Assembly: GCA_914767935.1 (NCBI GenBank)
Contig: OU612045.1
Span: 27,498,290-27,562,289 of the forward strand
DNA length: 64,000 nucleotides
Direction: 5' to 3'
Origin: Coremacera marginata
Taxonomy: Eukaryota > Arthropoda > Insecta > Diptera > Sciomyzidae
Of this stretch, positions 10,991-20,864 are shown one piece after another. Position 1 is the first letter of the stretch; each line of letters begins with the position of its first letter. Below the pieces are notes generated by a model. It had not been told where the DNA came from and ran no database searches. It worked only from the letters and a program-made list of their open reading frames with translations. Both the position numbers and the translations under genes were made by a program.

Positions 10991-13640
10991 GACAATGGCA
11001 ATTGGCATTGAACCGAATAAATAATAAGTGAAAAGTGAAGTAAATTGCATATGAATAAAAACTCTAGCAATTGTCCGCCCCACATGTACATTGCGTATTA
11101 TACACGCATCAATGCATTTAAGCTATTAGCTGGAAATCTTAAGCAAAAGCAATTAATTGATTTTTATTCTTCAGAGTCAATGTCAATGTTACAATTGAAA
11201 TTGTCAAACAAAGTTTAAAATCCTTGTTCAGTCCTTTAAACGTTATCCTTGTACCAAGTTTATTTAATAAAATATACCTAGTATATTAAATCATACCTAC
11301 ATTTATCCCACAATACGAAAGAACTATGATTTATATTAATTGCTCGACATAAACGTATGTCACGCCATTCAGGCTGCCAGTCAGCTAGTCGGCATGACGT
11401 ATAAGCGTAACTTTTAATAAATTTATTCGTAATAAAATATATAATTGCGCCATTAAATAAGAATTCCCAACAAATTTACAAATACAACAAATAATTTTAT
11501 TGTTGTTGTTGTTGTTGATAACTGTTGAATTATAACAAAGAAAACAGTCAAGCATTTATAATAAATTACTTCAACTCACCTATAAATACACAAACTACCA
11601 CGCACACACTTTTATCCAAACATATGTTTGCACAAGTATGCAATAAATTTTATTAAATACGCTCACTTATTTTGTATGTTTGCGTGTGTTTGTCTGAGCT
11701 TGTGCTAGAAAATTTAATTAAACATTTAATGCGCAGGATACAAATATAATTTATATGCAACCATTTAATTATCTCTGCGTGTGTTTGAGTGTTTAAATAT
11801 GGATGTCTGTGTGTGTGTGTGCGTGCACACGTTTGAGCATTAATAAAAACACATAAACACGTTTGCGAGTAGGTAATTTCCAATTTTTTATTTGGCTTTT
11901 TGTTTTTGTGCGCGGTTGTCATAAAGTATGCAATGAAATTTTTGAATTATTTAGCAGAAAAACGTGGCAGTGAATCGTGTTAACAAATAGCGCAATAAAA
12001 CCATGATTTACGTCAAAAAAGAAAAGTAAATTTGATATGAAGAAAATAAAATATGTTAAGAGTTTATGGCAGCGATCTAATCGGAAACTAATCAATCGTT
12101 AAAATATGCGGTAATAAACATAAAGTTTAGCTTGTAAAGCTAAAACACGTTATGATAATTCGTATGCAAATAAAACTGAGTTTATTGGGCAACAGTAAAA
12201 ATGCTACTGAATTAAAAATTTTTGAGCCGATTTTTAAAAACTAAGCTCATTAAGAGTAACACTAGTTATTAGAAAAGTCAAGAAAAGCCGGTAAATAATT
12301 TAATGAGTAGGCAAACGAGTACATTTTTTGTTAGGAACCACGATAATTCACTAGCAAGATTCACCGAATTCGGTGATGATTCAATCAGTTTGAATTTTGA
12401 TGACTGCCAAAATGAGTTAAAGTATATTGTCCTCAAACTGAATCTTTAAAAGCTTTGCTGCAATTTAATGCGTTGACTAAATTTTCTATTTTTATATGCT
12501 ATTTTTAGTTTTTCGTCCATAAAGCTAGCTTTAAGGCGCGTAGAAAAAATTTTTTTTTTTATTTTGAAATTTTCATGCATATATAAATACTTTGGTTTAG
12601 GTATAAGCATATGTGCAAAAATATGCTGTCTCTTGTGTGCGACAAAATCAACCAAGTGTAAAGTAAAAGATTAGAGCAAATTTGGGTTGCCCCTTTTTGT
12701 GTTTTTTTTTTTCAAGATGATATCTAGTTTTGCAATATATCCAGCTTAATGTTGACTAAACACAATACAATTTGTAGAAAAAAAAAAAACAAAAATAGAT
12801 ACACCATCGTTGTAGAAAAGGTCAAAATATAGTTACAGGAAAGGCAAGCTATTGAGTGTATAACTCACTTATTTTTATTTAGTTGCCAAACTATCAACAT
12901 CGGTAGAATTTTCAGATTAAAAAAAAATATCTACACTTTGACATATTTGCAACAGATTTCCTACAATAATTGTTCCCTGACAGTTCTTTTAGCAATCATA
13001 GTTACTCAAAAATAGTATAAAGTAAAGAACGAAAAACAAAACAAATAAAAGGCAAAATACGCAGGGAAATGACAAGTTCTGTTCATTATTCGTGAGAAAA
13101 TATAAATACAAACTAAATGTCTCCCCATTTTTAAGTCTTAGTTTCCCCTCTGTTTCCCCGTTTTTGAATTTACATATAAAAAGCTTTCAAAGAGAAAAGC
13201 AATTTTACTGATTTCATATCTGGGGTCTAAGGTAGATACTGTGAAAACCATATCGATTAAGTCAAATGCGGTTGGAAACGATGAATTTAAGGGGTTACAT
13301 GACATTGGCAGTTTTTTTAAATCGAATTTTTTTTACTAATTTTGTATTTTAGTAAATATTCTTAAGATTCTAAGAAAAAATTTCATGGAAAAATTCCTAC
13401 GGGTTCAAAAGTTACAGCCGAATTAGTGAGAGCGCATTTTTAATTTTTGCGCTACCTACGTACGGCAGCTGGTATATACTTGTTTTACTTGCTACCTGAA
13501 TTTTGGTGGTAGTTATTTCGTACCTACTTAAAGGGTGAAGGGTGAACCCCGAATTGCTAAACGATTGCAAAAAACTATAAGAAACAGCAGAACACAAGAT
13601 AACGAAGGCATATAGTACGAAGCAGGCATGGCAGATTGAT
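10991..13640. other. AT-rich non-coding stretch
   Basis: Contains GTTGTT (about 11500) and GTGTGT (about 11805) microsatellites. Minus-strand frames at 10900-11091, 11653-11922, 12446-12655 and 13412-13597 show no domain and lie in low-complexity DNA. No RNA gene recognised. Confidence 0.5.
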
Positions 13641-13649
13641 GGTGACCTT

Positions 13650-13720
13650 TTTTTTCTTTGTTCACAAACTTTGAACGCGTTTATCTCGAAACCATGTTTT
13701 TCGTACTGGCTGTGGCACTA
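13650..13720 (+). repeat. Short copy of the Mutator-like 3' repeat (copy 2)
   Basis: Shares AACGCGTTTATCTCGAA and the following CATGTTTTTCGTACTGGC-like box with the repeat at 5810-5860. It is truncated here and followed by a separate hairpin. Confidence 0.5.
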
Positions 13721-13776
13721 ACGGGTTAATTTTTTGACAAAAATTTTTTTTTTGTATTTTTTGAAACTTGATTCGC

Positions 13777-13930
13777 TATCGTATGCCACGAGCTTTTTTT
13801 TTTTAAATTTTTTTTCGATTTTTTATGAATTTTTAAAGTCAATATATTTTTCGAAAAAACACACTTTCAAATTTGGAGCATCACCAAAAATTGAAAAAAA
13901 ATTTAAAAAAAAAACTCGTGTCATACGATA
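13777..13930. repeat. Imperfect hairpin with ~45 bp arms
   Basis: The left arm begins TATCGTATGCCACGAG and continues through T-rich DNA. The right arm ends CTCGTGTCATACGATA, its reverse complement with one difference. The poly-T and poly-A inner parts also pair. Likely the end structure of a small non-autonomous element. Confidence 0.65.
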
Positions 13931-14179
13931 ACCAATTTTATTGAGATTTAAAAAAGTAATTTTTTTTCCAGATCGGACAATTTTTGCAACTCCCAGCTCT
14001 GCAACCACGAGGCCCTGTTTTTTTCTCTGCTGCCAGTTTGGAGCTCTATAAAACCATGTTGGAGTGTAAAATATATTGTTTTTAATTTTTTTTTTTTTTG
14101 GAAATTTTGGACAAATGTTTGTTTTAGACTGAGTTATGAATTTTTTAAAACAGTTTTTTTTTTCTCTGCCGCGAATGTC

Positions 14180-15468
14180 ATGTCCTGCCTTAATATAAAA
14201 TTTGTTAAACTAATACTTCCATTCATAGGTCCTATGTTAACACACATATTCAATCATGCGATAACATCATCATCTTTCCCGGCTGAATGGAAGATAGCAA
14301 ATGTAATCCCTATTGGTAAAAAAACCAAGCCAAAACTCCCTGAAGATTTTCGTCCGATAAGTATTCTCCCTGTCTTACAAAAGCGTTTAAGATTCTTTCA
14401 ATCCAAATTGCTGACCACCTAAATACCAATAATTTGCTGTCTGAGAACTAGTCTGGCTACAAAAAGAGGCATAGCTGCACTACCGCAGTTTTAAAGGCGT
14501 TAGATACAGTTAATCATGGCATTCTTCTTCAAGAACTAGAATAATCTTTCGGGTTCAGCAACAATGCTATAAAATTAAACAGCAACAATATATCTACACG
14601 ACAGGTTCCAGCAAATGAAAAAAAAAACAAAATTATTCAAAATTAAAAAGAACATACTTAGGTGTACCGCAGGAATCAATTTTGGGCACAATTCTCTTTA
14701 GTATTTTTGTTAATGACATAGTCATCTCTTGTCAGAATAGCTCGATTCACCTGTACGCCGATGATGCGCAGATATATCTATCTAGACCAAAAGGGTTGTC
14801 GGAAGACTTGATCTTTAGAATAAACGAGGATTTCAAATCAATAAAAGCATGGTCAGTCGCGAATTTGTGAAGCCTGAACGCATCCAAGACTCAGGCTCTT
14901 GCAATTTCACGCCAGCACTACAGTATTAATAGCCTTCCACCTGTAGTAATGCCAGGTGTAGATGTCCCGTTTGTCGATTGTGTTAAAAGCCTTGGATATA
15001 AAATAAACAATAACCTCAGTTGTGCAGATTATGTAAACATCACTGTTTCCAACTTATACTCCGTACTTCGAAAACTATGGCATACTAGTGACTTCATTCC
15101 ACAGGAAACGAAATTAAAGTTAATTTGCGCTCTAATAACTGCCCATATCGCGTATGGTGAACTTGTTTACGGAAATGCTTCAATTAGCATTAAACAGCTG
15201 CGCAAGATATATCTTTAATAGGAAAAAATTTGATCGAATATCCGAGTTTACTCTGCGAATTCTGGGCTGTGATCTCAAAAAACATCTTAATATTCGCAAT
15301 CTCCTCTTCTTACACAAACTTTTTAACACGCGTTGTCTCGAATATCTATGTAGAAATCTCCGTTTCGTTCTGTCTAGTCGAACACTCAATCTAATAGTAC
15401 CCAAATTTAAATCTCTTATAACTTCCAGAATGTTTTTTGTTAACGTTGTGAAATTGTGGAATATGTAG
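14180..15468 (+). pseudogene. Non-LTR retrotransposon reverse transcriptase relic (CR1/Jockey-like)
   Basis: Pieces of one reverse transcriptase lie in order but in broken frames. FPAEWKIANVIPIGKK and EDFRPISILPVLQK (14180-14422) are the fingers region. QESILGTILFSIFVND with HLYADDAQIYLS (14670-14870) is the palm, and YADD is the catalytic motif. VDCVKSLGYKINNNLSCADY (14949-15218) is the region after the active site. LNSCARYIFNRKKFDRIS to FFVNVVKLWNM (15180-15468) is the C-terminal domain usual in CR1/Jockey-type LINEs. Stops and frameshifts separate the pieces and the palm is partly deleted near 14440-14640. No endonuclease is present, so it is 5'-truncated. The clade is inferred from the pattern of the C-terminal region. 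Confidence 0.85.
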
Positions 15469-15479
15469 GTGTACTTCAA

Positions 15480-15868
15480 AAGGGCTGTAGGTAATTTACT
15501 TAAATAATTTTATTATTATTTTTTTCTTTCTTATTTCTTCTTCATGTTAGTTTAAAACTTAAATCTTTCATTGTAAGTTTGTACCTTAAATGTTTTGCTT
15601 TATATACAATTAATTTTAGCAGTATATTATATAATTTTTGTTTGCAGTAAAATTGTTTATAAAATTTTATTCTTAGCCTTATTAAGTTAAGTTACTCAAT
15701 TCTTTTTTATTAATAAATTATTTAACTTTATTTTTATTTAAAAATTTGAAATTTGAATAATTGCAAATATATAAAAACACATTACATAAAAAGAAAATGT
15801 ACGTACCTTTACGAAATTCATAAAAAGTTCACCGGTTAAAATAAATCTTTTTGTCATCTGGCACTTAG
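15480..15868. other. AT-rich stretch, probably LINE 3' flank
   Basis: T-rich DNA directly after the reverse transcriptase relic. No gene or structured repeat recognised. Confidence 0.4.
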
Positions 15869-15999
15869 AGTGTGTCTCAATCGGAAACTTTTCACTCTGA
15901 TGATGAAATTTTGACAGTTGGTAGATCAATTTTTGGCAATTGTGAGGTGATTTATATAAATATAAATCAAAAATGTTTTTTTTTGCATATTACCATTAA

Positions 16000-16802
16000 C
16001 AGGCGCGGATCCACGGGGGGGGGAGGAAAGGGGGAAATTTCCCTCCCCCCCAAAATCTCATAAATTTCATCAAAAAACTGAAATATGCATGTGTAACCAA
16101 GATAAAGCAAAATAAAATGGTACGTTTAAGGCTTAATCTACCCGTGCGCAATAGCCTTTAGAATTGCTAAATAATTAGTGTAGATGCTGGTCAATTGAAA
16201 CAATTAATAGAAGATATTATTGTAAGATTTGCTAACTTGCTCGGAGAAAAAAGAGAAATGCTGGTTTTGAGATTAAAAGGTGAGCTTTGTCATTGGCAAC
16301 AAAAATGGAAGGATCTAATATTATCTGGTGCTGGTAAACTACCTGGTTCTGCTTTTGAAGCTCTCCAATGCTGTGATAAGGACATTTATCCAACAATACA
16401 GAAGCTCCTCCAAATTTTCTGCACCAGTGACCAATTCAAGCGCTGAACGTTCTTTTTCATCATTACGATGCATCAATACCTGGCTCCGAACTACAATGCT
16501 TGAAAACAGATTAGTTGGTTTAGCGTTGCTTCATATTCACTACGACATAGTTTTGAATCCAGAGGATGTAGTCGAAAGATTTTCCAAAATTGGTAAACAT
16601 AGAATTTTACTATAAATTTTTACAAATAATTAATAAGTTATAATTATTTTTAAATATGAATTAAATCATATCTAAATTGATGTTAAAAATAATAGAAAAT
16701 ATGCATTATTTTACTTCAAATAAAAGTTTTACAAAAATATATCTATGTGAAAATTATTAAAAAATTTCTCCCCCCCAAAATTCTTCTCTGGATCCGCCCC
16801 TG
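16000..16802 (+). mobile_element. hAT element remnant, internally deleted
   Basis: Ends are CAGGCGCGGATCC on the left and GGATCCGCCCCTG on the right, inverted copies with one difference, each followed inward by a G- or C-run. The motif CCATTAA lies immediately outside both ends (15993-15999 and 16803-16809), so most of an 8-bp target duplication is visible, as expected for hAT. The 803 bp interior keeps only the C-terminal part of a transposase, so this is a non-autonomous deletion derivative. Confidence 0.8.
16195..16615 (+). pseudogene. hAT transposase C-terminal dimerisation domain, frameshifted
   Basis: The first frame (16195-16446) ends in FEALQCCDKDIYPTIQKLLQ. A shift near 16420 then leads into NSSAERSFSSLRCINTWLR and ENRLVGLALLHIHYDIVLN (to 16615), the classic hAT C-terminal motif (S.ERSFS.LR.I..LR...RL..LALL..H). 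The N-terminal BED finger and catalytic core are absent. It lies inside the hAT ends described above, which fits the family call. Confidence 0.85.
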
Positions 16803-16986
16803 CCATTAAAAATGCTCTAAAACACGACCGAAATGTTGAACGTCAAAATTTGTAATTGTCAAAATTTCATCGTCCATTTGACACACCAAAAAAGACAAAT
16901 TTATTTCAACACACACAAATTTTATTCAACTTGCTATTTTCTTTCCTACCACGAGTGAAAAGTTTCCTTTTGACACACACCCTTAG

Positions 16987-17680
16987 ACATCAACACAAAG
17001 TTACCGGACCAGTTTGTACGGTATTTGAATTTTATCACATTTACAAACGATGTTCAAAATGTTTATATTTGAATACGCATAGCAAGCTAAATGCTTGCTG
17101 AAAAGCTTTTAGTTATTGAAAATGCGGTTATTTTCTTACATGAATTTACGCAAAGCTCGTTTTCTAGCGCAGCCCACTTATTGCATAGAGCTTGAACAGA
17201 CTCTACTTACCAAAATGCCTAATATCAATAACATGGTGTAGATATTTACTGAGCTTAAGTATTAACATTACGATGACATGCTCCTTGTCTAATCCCAACC
17301 AATTTTCTAGACAACAGGCTGCTCATTATACCAAGAATTCTTATATGTGCAAAATGTATTTGCAGTCGGACAAACGGTGTAGAAGGAGTTCGATTAAAAT
17401 TAAAATGACACGCCACATTGCCTAATATCCATATATATAATGGGTGGTGTGAATTAAAACTGAGTGCGATTGTTCACTCGGGTTTTCTGAGGGAACATTC
17501 AATTTGGCGTGAATAAAATCTAATTTCGTTAAGCTTCATACTCCACTCCTACTTTATGACATTTGAGAGGGCTATCAACTTTGGTGTAAATAAAGTTAAA
17601 ATTTTAAAGCTCTGCTTGAGTGAGTACTCAAAAAAAGTTGAGGGTAGTGACTACTTGCTTCCATGTGCGAATCAATGTGT
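16987..17680. other. Non-coding stretch, no gene seen
   Basis: Short frames only. No domain, RNA or strong repeat recognised. Confidence 0.4.
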
Positions 17681-17845
17681 GAATCAGAATTGAAACCGAC
17701 AAATAAATATTTCGCTTAAGGGACATCGGATAACAGAGGTTTCTGTGACATCTAAAATAGACACCGAATCCGATTCGAATATAATGTCGCCAAATCAGAA
17801 TCCATGAAACCTACGTGAAATATTTGTCGGTTTTAATTCTGATTC
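17681..17845. repeat. 165 bp hairpin element (MITE-like)
   Basis: The left end GAATCAGAATTGAAACCGAC (continuing AAAT) matches the reverse complement of the right end, GTCGGTTTTAATTCTGATTC preceded by ATATTT, with one difference over about 25 bp. The interior is non-coding. The size suits a small non-autonomous DNA element. Confidence 0.65.
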
Positions 17846-17985
17846 TAAGAGCTCTTGGTTTCTACAACAACTCCGAGAAACACAGGAGAAACACAATCCT
17901 ACGACGGATTGGAAGCATTAACGCTAACCTGTAATTATATATTGCTATCATTGCTAGTGCTTTTACAACTGTTCTGAAAACTGTT

Positions 17986-18128
17986 CAGCCTGAAAGTATG
18001 TACATACATAAAAGGCAAGCATGTCACTGATAAGTATCAAAAAAATTTTCTGTGTATACTTTCAGGCTGATCGCAAAAATAATTACAGTTTGAGTGATAT
18101 TGGGCGCAGAGCACTGTGCTTGCCTTTT
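17986..18128. repeat. Two interlocked inverted repeats
   Basis: Arm A CAGCCTGAAAGTAT (17986) pairs with ATACTTTCAGGCTG (18056). Arm B AAAAGGCAAGCA (18010) pairs with TGCTTGCCTTTT (18117). The order is A-B-A'-B', so the arms interleave instead of nesting. They abut the left end of the mariner-type relic at 18131. Confidence 0.7.
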
Positions 18129-18130
18129 GT

Positions 18131-19413
18131 GGGTGGTTAAATTTTAAGGGCCGATGTTAAATGTAAACCACACCTAAACGTCAAGTTCTTTTTTGCAATT
18201 TATTTGATATTTCTCAATGTCAGACTAACTCAATTTGAACGGTGGAAAGACACACAATCGAGCAACGCGTTAAAGTTATTCAGGCTTACTATGAAAATGG
18301 GCGTTCAAATCAGAATGTCAATTTTGAAATTTTCGGTCAATTTAATCGTCCAAATGTGCGTACAATCGGAAAAATAGTACAAAACTTTGAGCAAACCGGG
18401 TCTGTAGGAGATGTGAAAACACCAGTGCATGCTCGTACAGCTCGTACTACAGAAAATATTGCTGCTGTTCGCGATAGTGTGGCTGAAGAGCCGTCCATCT
18501 CAACTCGTCGTCGTGCCCAACAATTGTACCTCTAACGCTCGTCATTGATGAACATTATGCATAAAGACTTGCATTTACACGCTTACAAGGCGCAATAGAC
18601 TCAAGAACTAAAGCCTCTTGACCATTTAAAGCATCGTCAATGGTCAGAATGGTGGCAAGAAATGGCAGCAGTGGATGATCAATTTTCGAAGAAAATCATC
18701 TTCAGTGATGAGGCACATTTTTACCTCAGTGGATTCGTCAATAAGCAGAATTGCCGCATTTGAGCGAATGATAATCCAAGAGTGATTGTCGAAAAACCAA
18801 TGTACCCACAAAGAGTGACGGCTTGGTGCGGCTTATGGGCTGGCGGCATCATCGGACCGTATTTTTCCCAAAATGAGGCCGGTCAGGCAGTTACTGTGAG
18901 TGGTGTTCGCTACCGTGAGATGATAACGAACTTTTTATGGCCCAAATTGGAAGATATGAATGTGGACGATATGTGATTTCAACAGGACGGTGCACACAGC
19001 TAACGAAGCAATGGCTCTTTTGCGCGACAAATTCAATGGCCGTGTTATCTCACGTGGTGGCGATGTCAATTGGCCGCCAAGAACATGTGATTTAACACCG
19101 TTGGACTTCTTGCTTTCTTGTGGTTATTTGAAAGAAAACGTGTACGTCGATAAACCAGCAACAATTCAAGAGCTAAAGAATGAGATAATTCGTCACATTA
19201 ACGGCATAGAACCTCACTTATGCCTCAGCATCATCGAAAATTCGGACCATCGGAGGTGTGCCGCCGAGGTCGCGGCGGCCATTTTTCCGATATTTTGTTC
19301 CATACAGAATTGAACCATACCAATATTATCATAATAAAAAGAAATGACAATAATATCCTAAATAATTTGTGTTTTATCCAAAATCAACATCGGCCCTTAA
19401 AATTTAACCGCCC
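18131..19413 (+). mobile_element. Tc1/mariner-superfamily relic with 28 bp terminal repeats (D,D41D type)
   Basis: The left end GGGTGGTTAAATTTTAAGGG then CCGATGTT (18131-18158) is the mirror of the right end at 19386-19413, with a single difference. The interior carries the broken transposase described separately. The length, about 1.28 kb, is normal for the superfamily. Bases just outside the two ends do not match well, so the target duplication is not clear. Confidence 0.85.
18242..19313 (+). pseudogene. Transposase pseudogene, Tc1/mariner superfamily
   Basis: The N-terminal helix-turn-helix region (18242-18535) contains ERHTIEQRVKVIQAYYENGR and IGKIVQNFEQTGSVGDVKTP. Further on are KKIIFSDEAHF (first aspartate, about 18693), VTAWCGLWAGGIIGPYF, FQQDGA (second aspartate, about 18980) and NWPPRTCDLTPLDF (third aspartate). 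Relatives of this transposase space the last two aspartates by about 41 residues; here a small deletion after the second shortens the gap. It is dead: a stop at 18533-18535, a TGA after NKQNCRI near 18761, another before FQQDG near 18974, and a garbled C-terminus. The rosa-type D,D41D mariners of tephritids are a candidate family, but I cannot confirm that here. Confidence 0.8.
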
Positions 19414-20438
19414 TTTATATTAGGATATAATATTCCAATAACATGAAAGTGTTCTGAAAAAAAAAATAAAACGAAGACTCAGTTGATTAGGTGATTTACA
19501 AGTTCATATAAGATGAGCTTACTCAGGTCTAAAATATAGCAAATTTTTTTTGGAAAAAATTGGAATAAATTTTTGCAATTTTATGTTGTGAATTTGAAGA
19601 CTTTGTGACTGAACAGTAATTAATGCGATTTCATTCCAATGAGTACTCGTATTTCGTCACTTTCATGCCAAACAATTTTTTGGTGTTTTTGAACATGAAT
19701 TTGTCTTTTTCGAAAGTAACAAACCGAGCACACCAAAGCAAGTATTACCTTTCATACTATTTCCAAAGAGTACAATTCCAAACAGCTGCCAGTGTCTAAA
19801 AATAATTTTTTGACAATCGGAAATTGTTGCAAATTAGTACAAGTTTTTAGCAACAAAGCGTTCACGTACTCAAAACAATTTGCAAGGAGAGAAAAAGACG
19901 AGAGCGTTAAAAAGTGAGAGAGATAAAAAGTAGCTACAATTTTCTGCTGGCAAAATTTTTACTTGCAAAAACTTGCAGCTACCGAAAAAAAATTGTGTGT
20001 CAAAAAAACAAAAAAACAAAACATGCTGTCAAAAGTTATTTATTGTGGATTTCCTATTATAATAGCTTTTTTCTACTATTTTTCTTTTTGTGACACTTCT
20101 TTTATCAATTCTTGTTTTACTCTCCCATGCAAGTAAGGTATGTGAACAAACCTAAAGTCAGGCGAAGTCAAAAATTCAGGTAATTTTTTTAACATACCTC
20201 GTACGTGTAAAAAATAAATATGTCTATTTAATTGTATAAACTATTTGTTCCATACTATTTCTCTCAAAATAAAAATATTTACCTAACCATAGAAATAACA
20301 CAAAATAGTCTTAAGCCAGCAGATGCTGAAGTTACTTTTACTTTCAATTTAGTAAAGAAATATATTTGCTTCTTCTATAATTTTTCTTACCAATTCGTAA
20401 TAATAACCTTTTTGTTTTCTTATTTTATTTAATTGTAG
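19414..20438. other. AT-rich stretch upstream of the kek5-like gene
   Basis: No domain-bearing frames. It may be intron between an unseen upstream exon and the exon beginning near 20439. No core promoter could be assigned with confidence. Confidence 0.4.
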
Positions 20439-20864
20439 AACAAACTGAATCAACAACTCTGTTTCGCCCAGTTTCGCTCACCCAAGCTAAATATCAATTC
20501 CAACAAAAACTGACTGAATAGCGGTAACATGTTCAAAACGGAGCACAAATTGTTAAACAGAAATCTTTTGACTCCAAAATTGATATTCAAACCAAAGAGT
20601 TGAAAGCTGGAATGGCAACAAATGATAAGCGCAGCTGCAGCCAACAGACAGAGCCTAGAAAACAAAGCCGAATTAAAAACAGAAACAAAAGCAACAACCA
20701 AACCCATTGCAATAGAGCAATCACCACGCTGAGTGCAGCTAGAGCAGCAACAACAGCAGCAGCAAAAACTTCAACCACGAACGTCGTCAATACAACGTTC
20801 AGCACGCAAACTGCAAGACAAATGTGGACAAATCAACTGAATTTCTACAACAGCCTGATATGCC
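20439..20864 (+). other. Probable 5' UTR exon of the kek5-like gene, with upstream ATGs
   Basis: A pyrimidine-rich tract ending TTTAATTGTAG at 20428-20438 makes a good splice acceptor, so an exon may begin at 20439 and the transcript start further upstream. The stretch is CAA/CAG-rich. It contains at least two upstream ATGs: 20529 (a short frame ending near 20588) and 20612 (a 117-codon frame that runs to 20965 and overlaps the main start). Exon boundaries here are inference. Confidence 0.45.

Larger units (their letters stand above)
15869..16986. repeat. Inverted-repeat element split by a hAT insertion
   Basis: On the left, GGAAACTTTTCACTC (about 15884-15898) and GATGAAATTTTGACA (about 15903) lie in order. 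On the right the reverse complements TGTCAAAATTTCATC (about 16857) and GAGTGAAAAGTTTCC (about 16953-16967) appear in mirror order, with about 75 extra bases between them. The hAT remnant sits between the two arms. I infer a small terminal-inverted-repeat element into which the hAT inserted. Confidence 0.5.
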
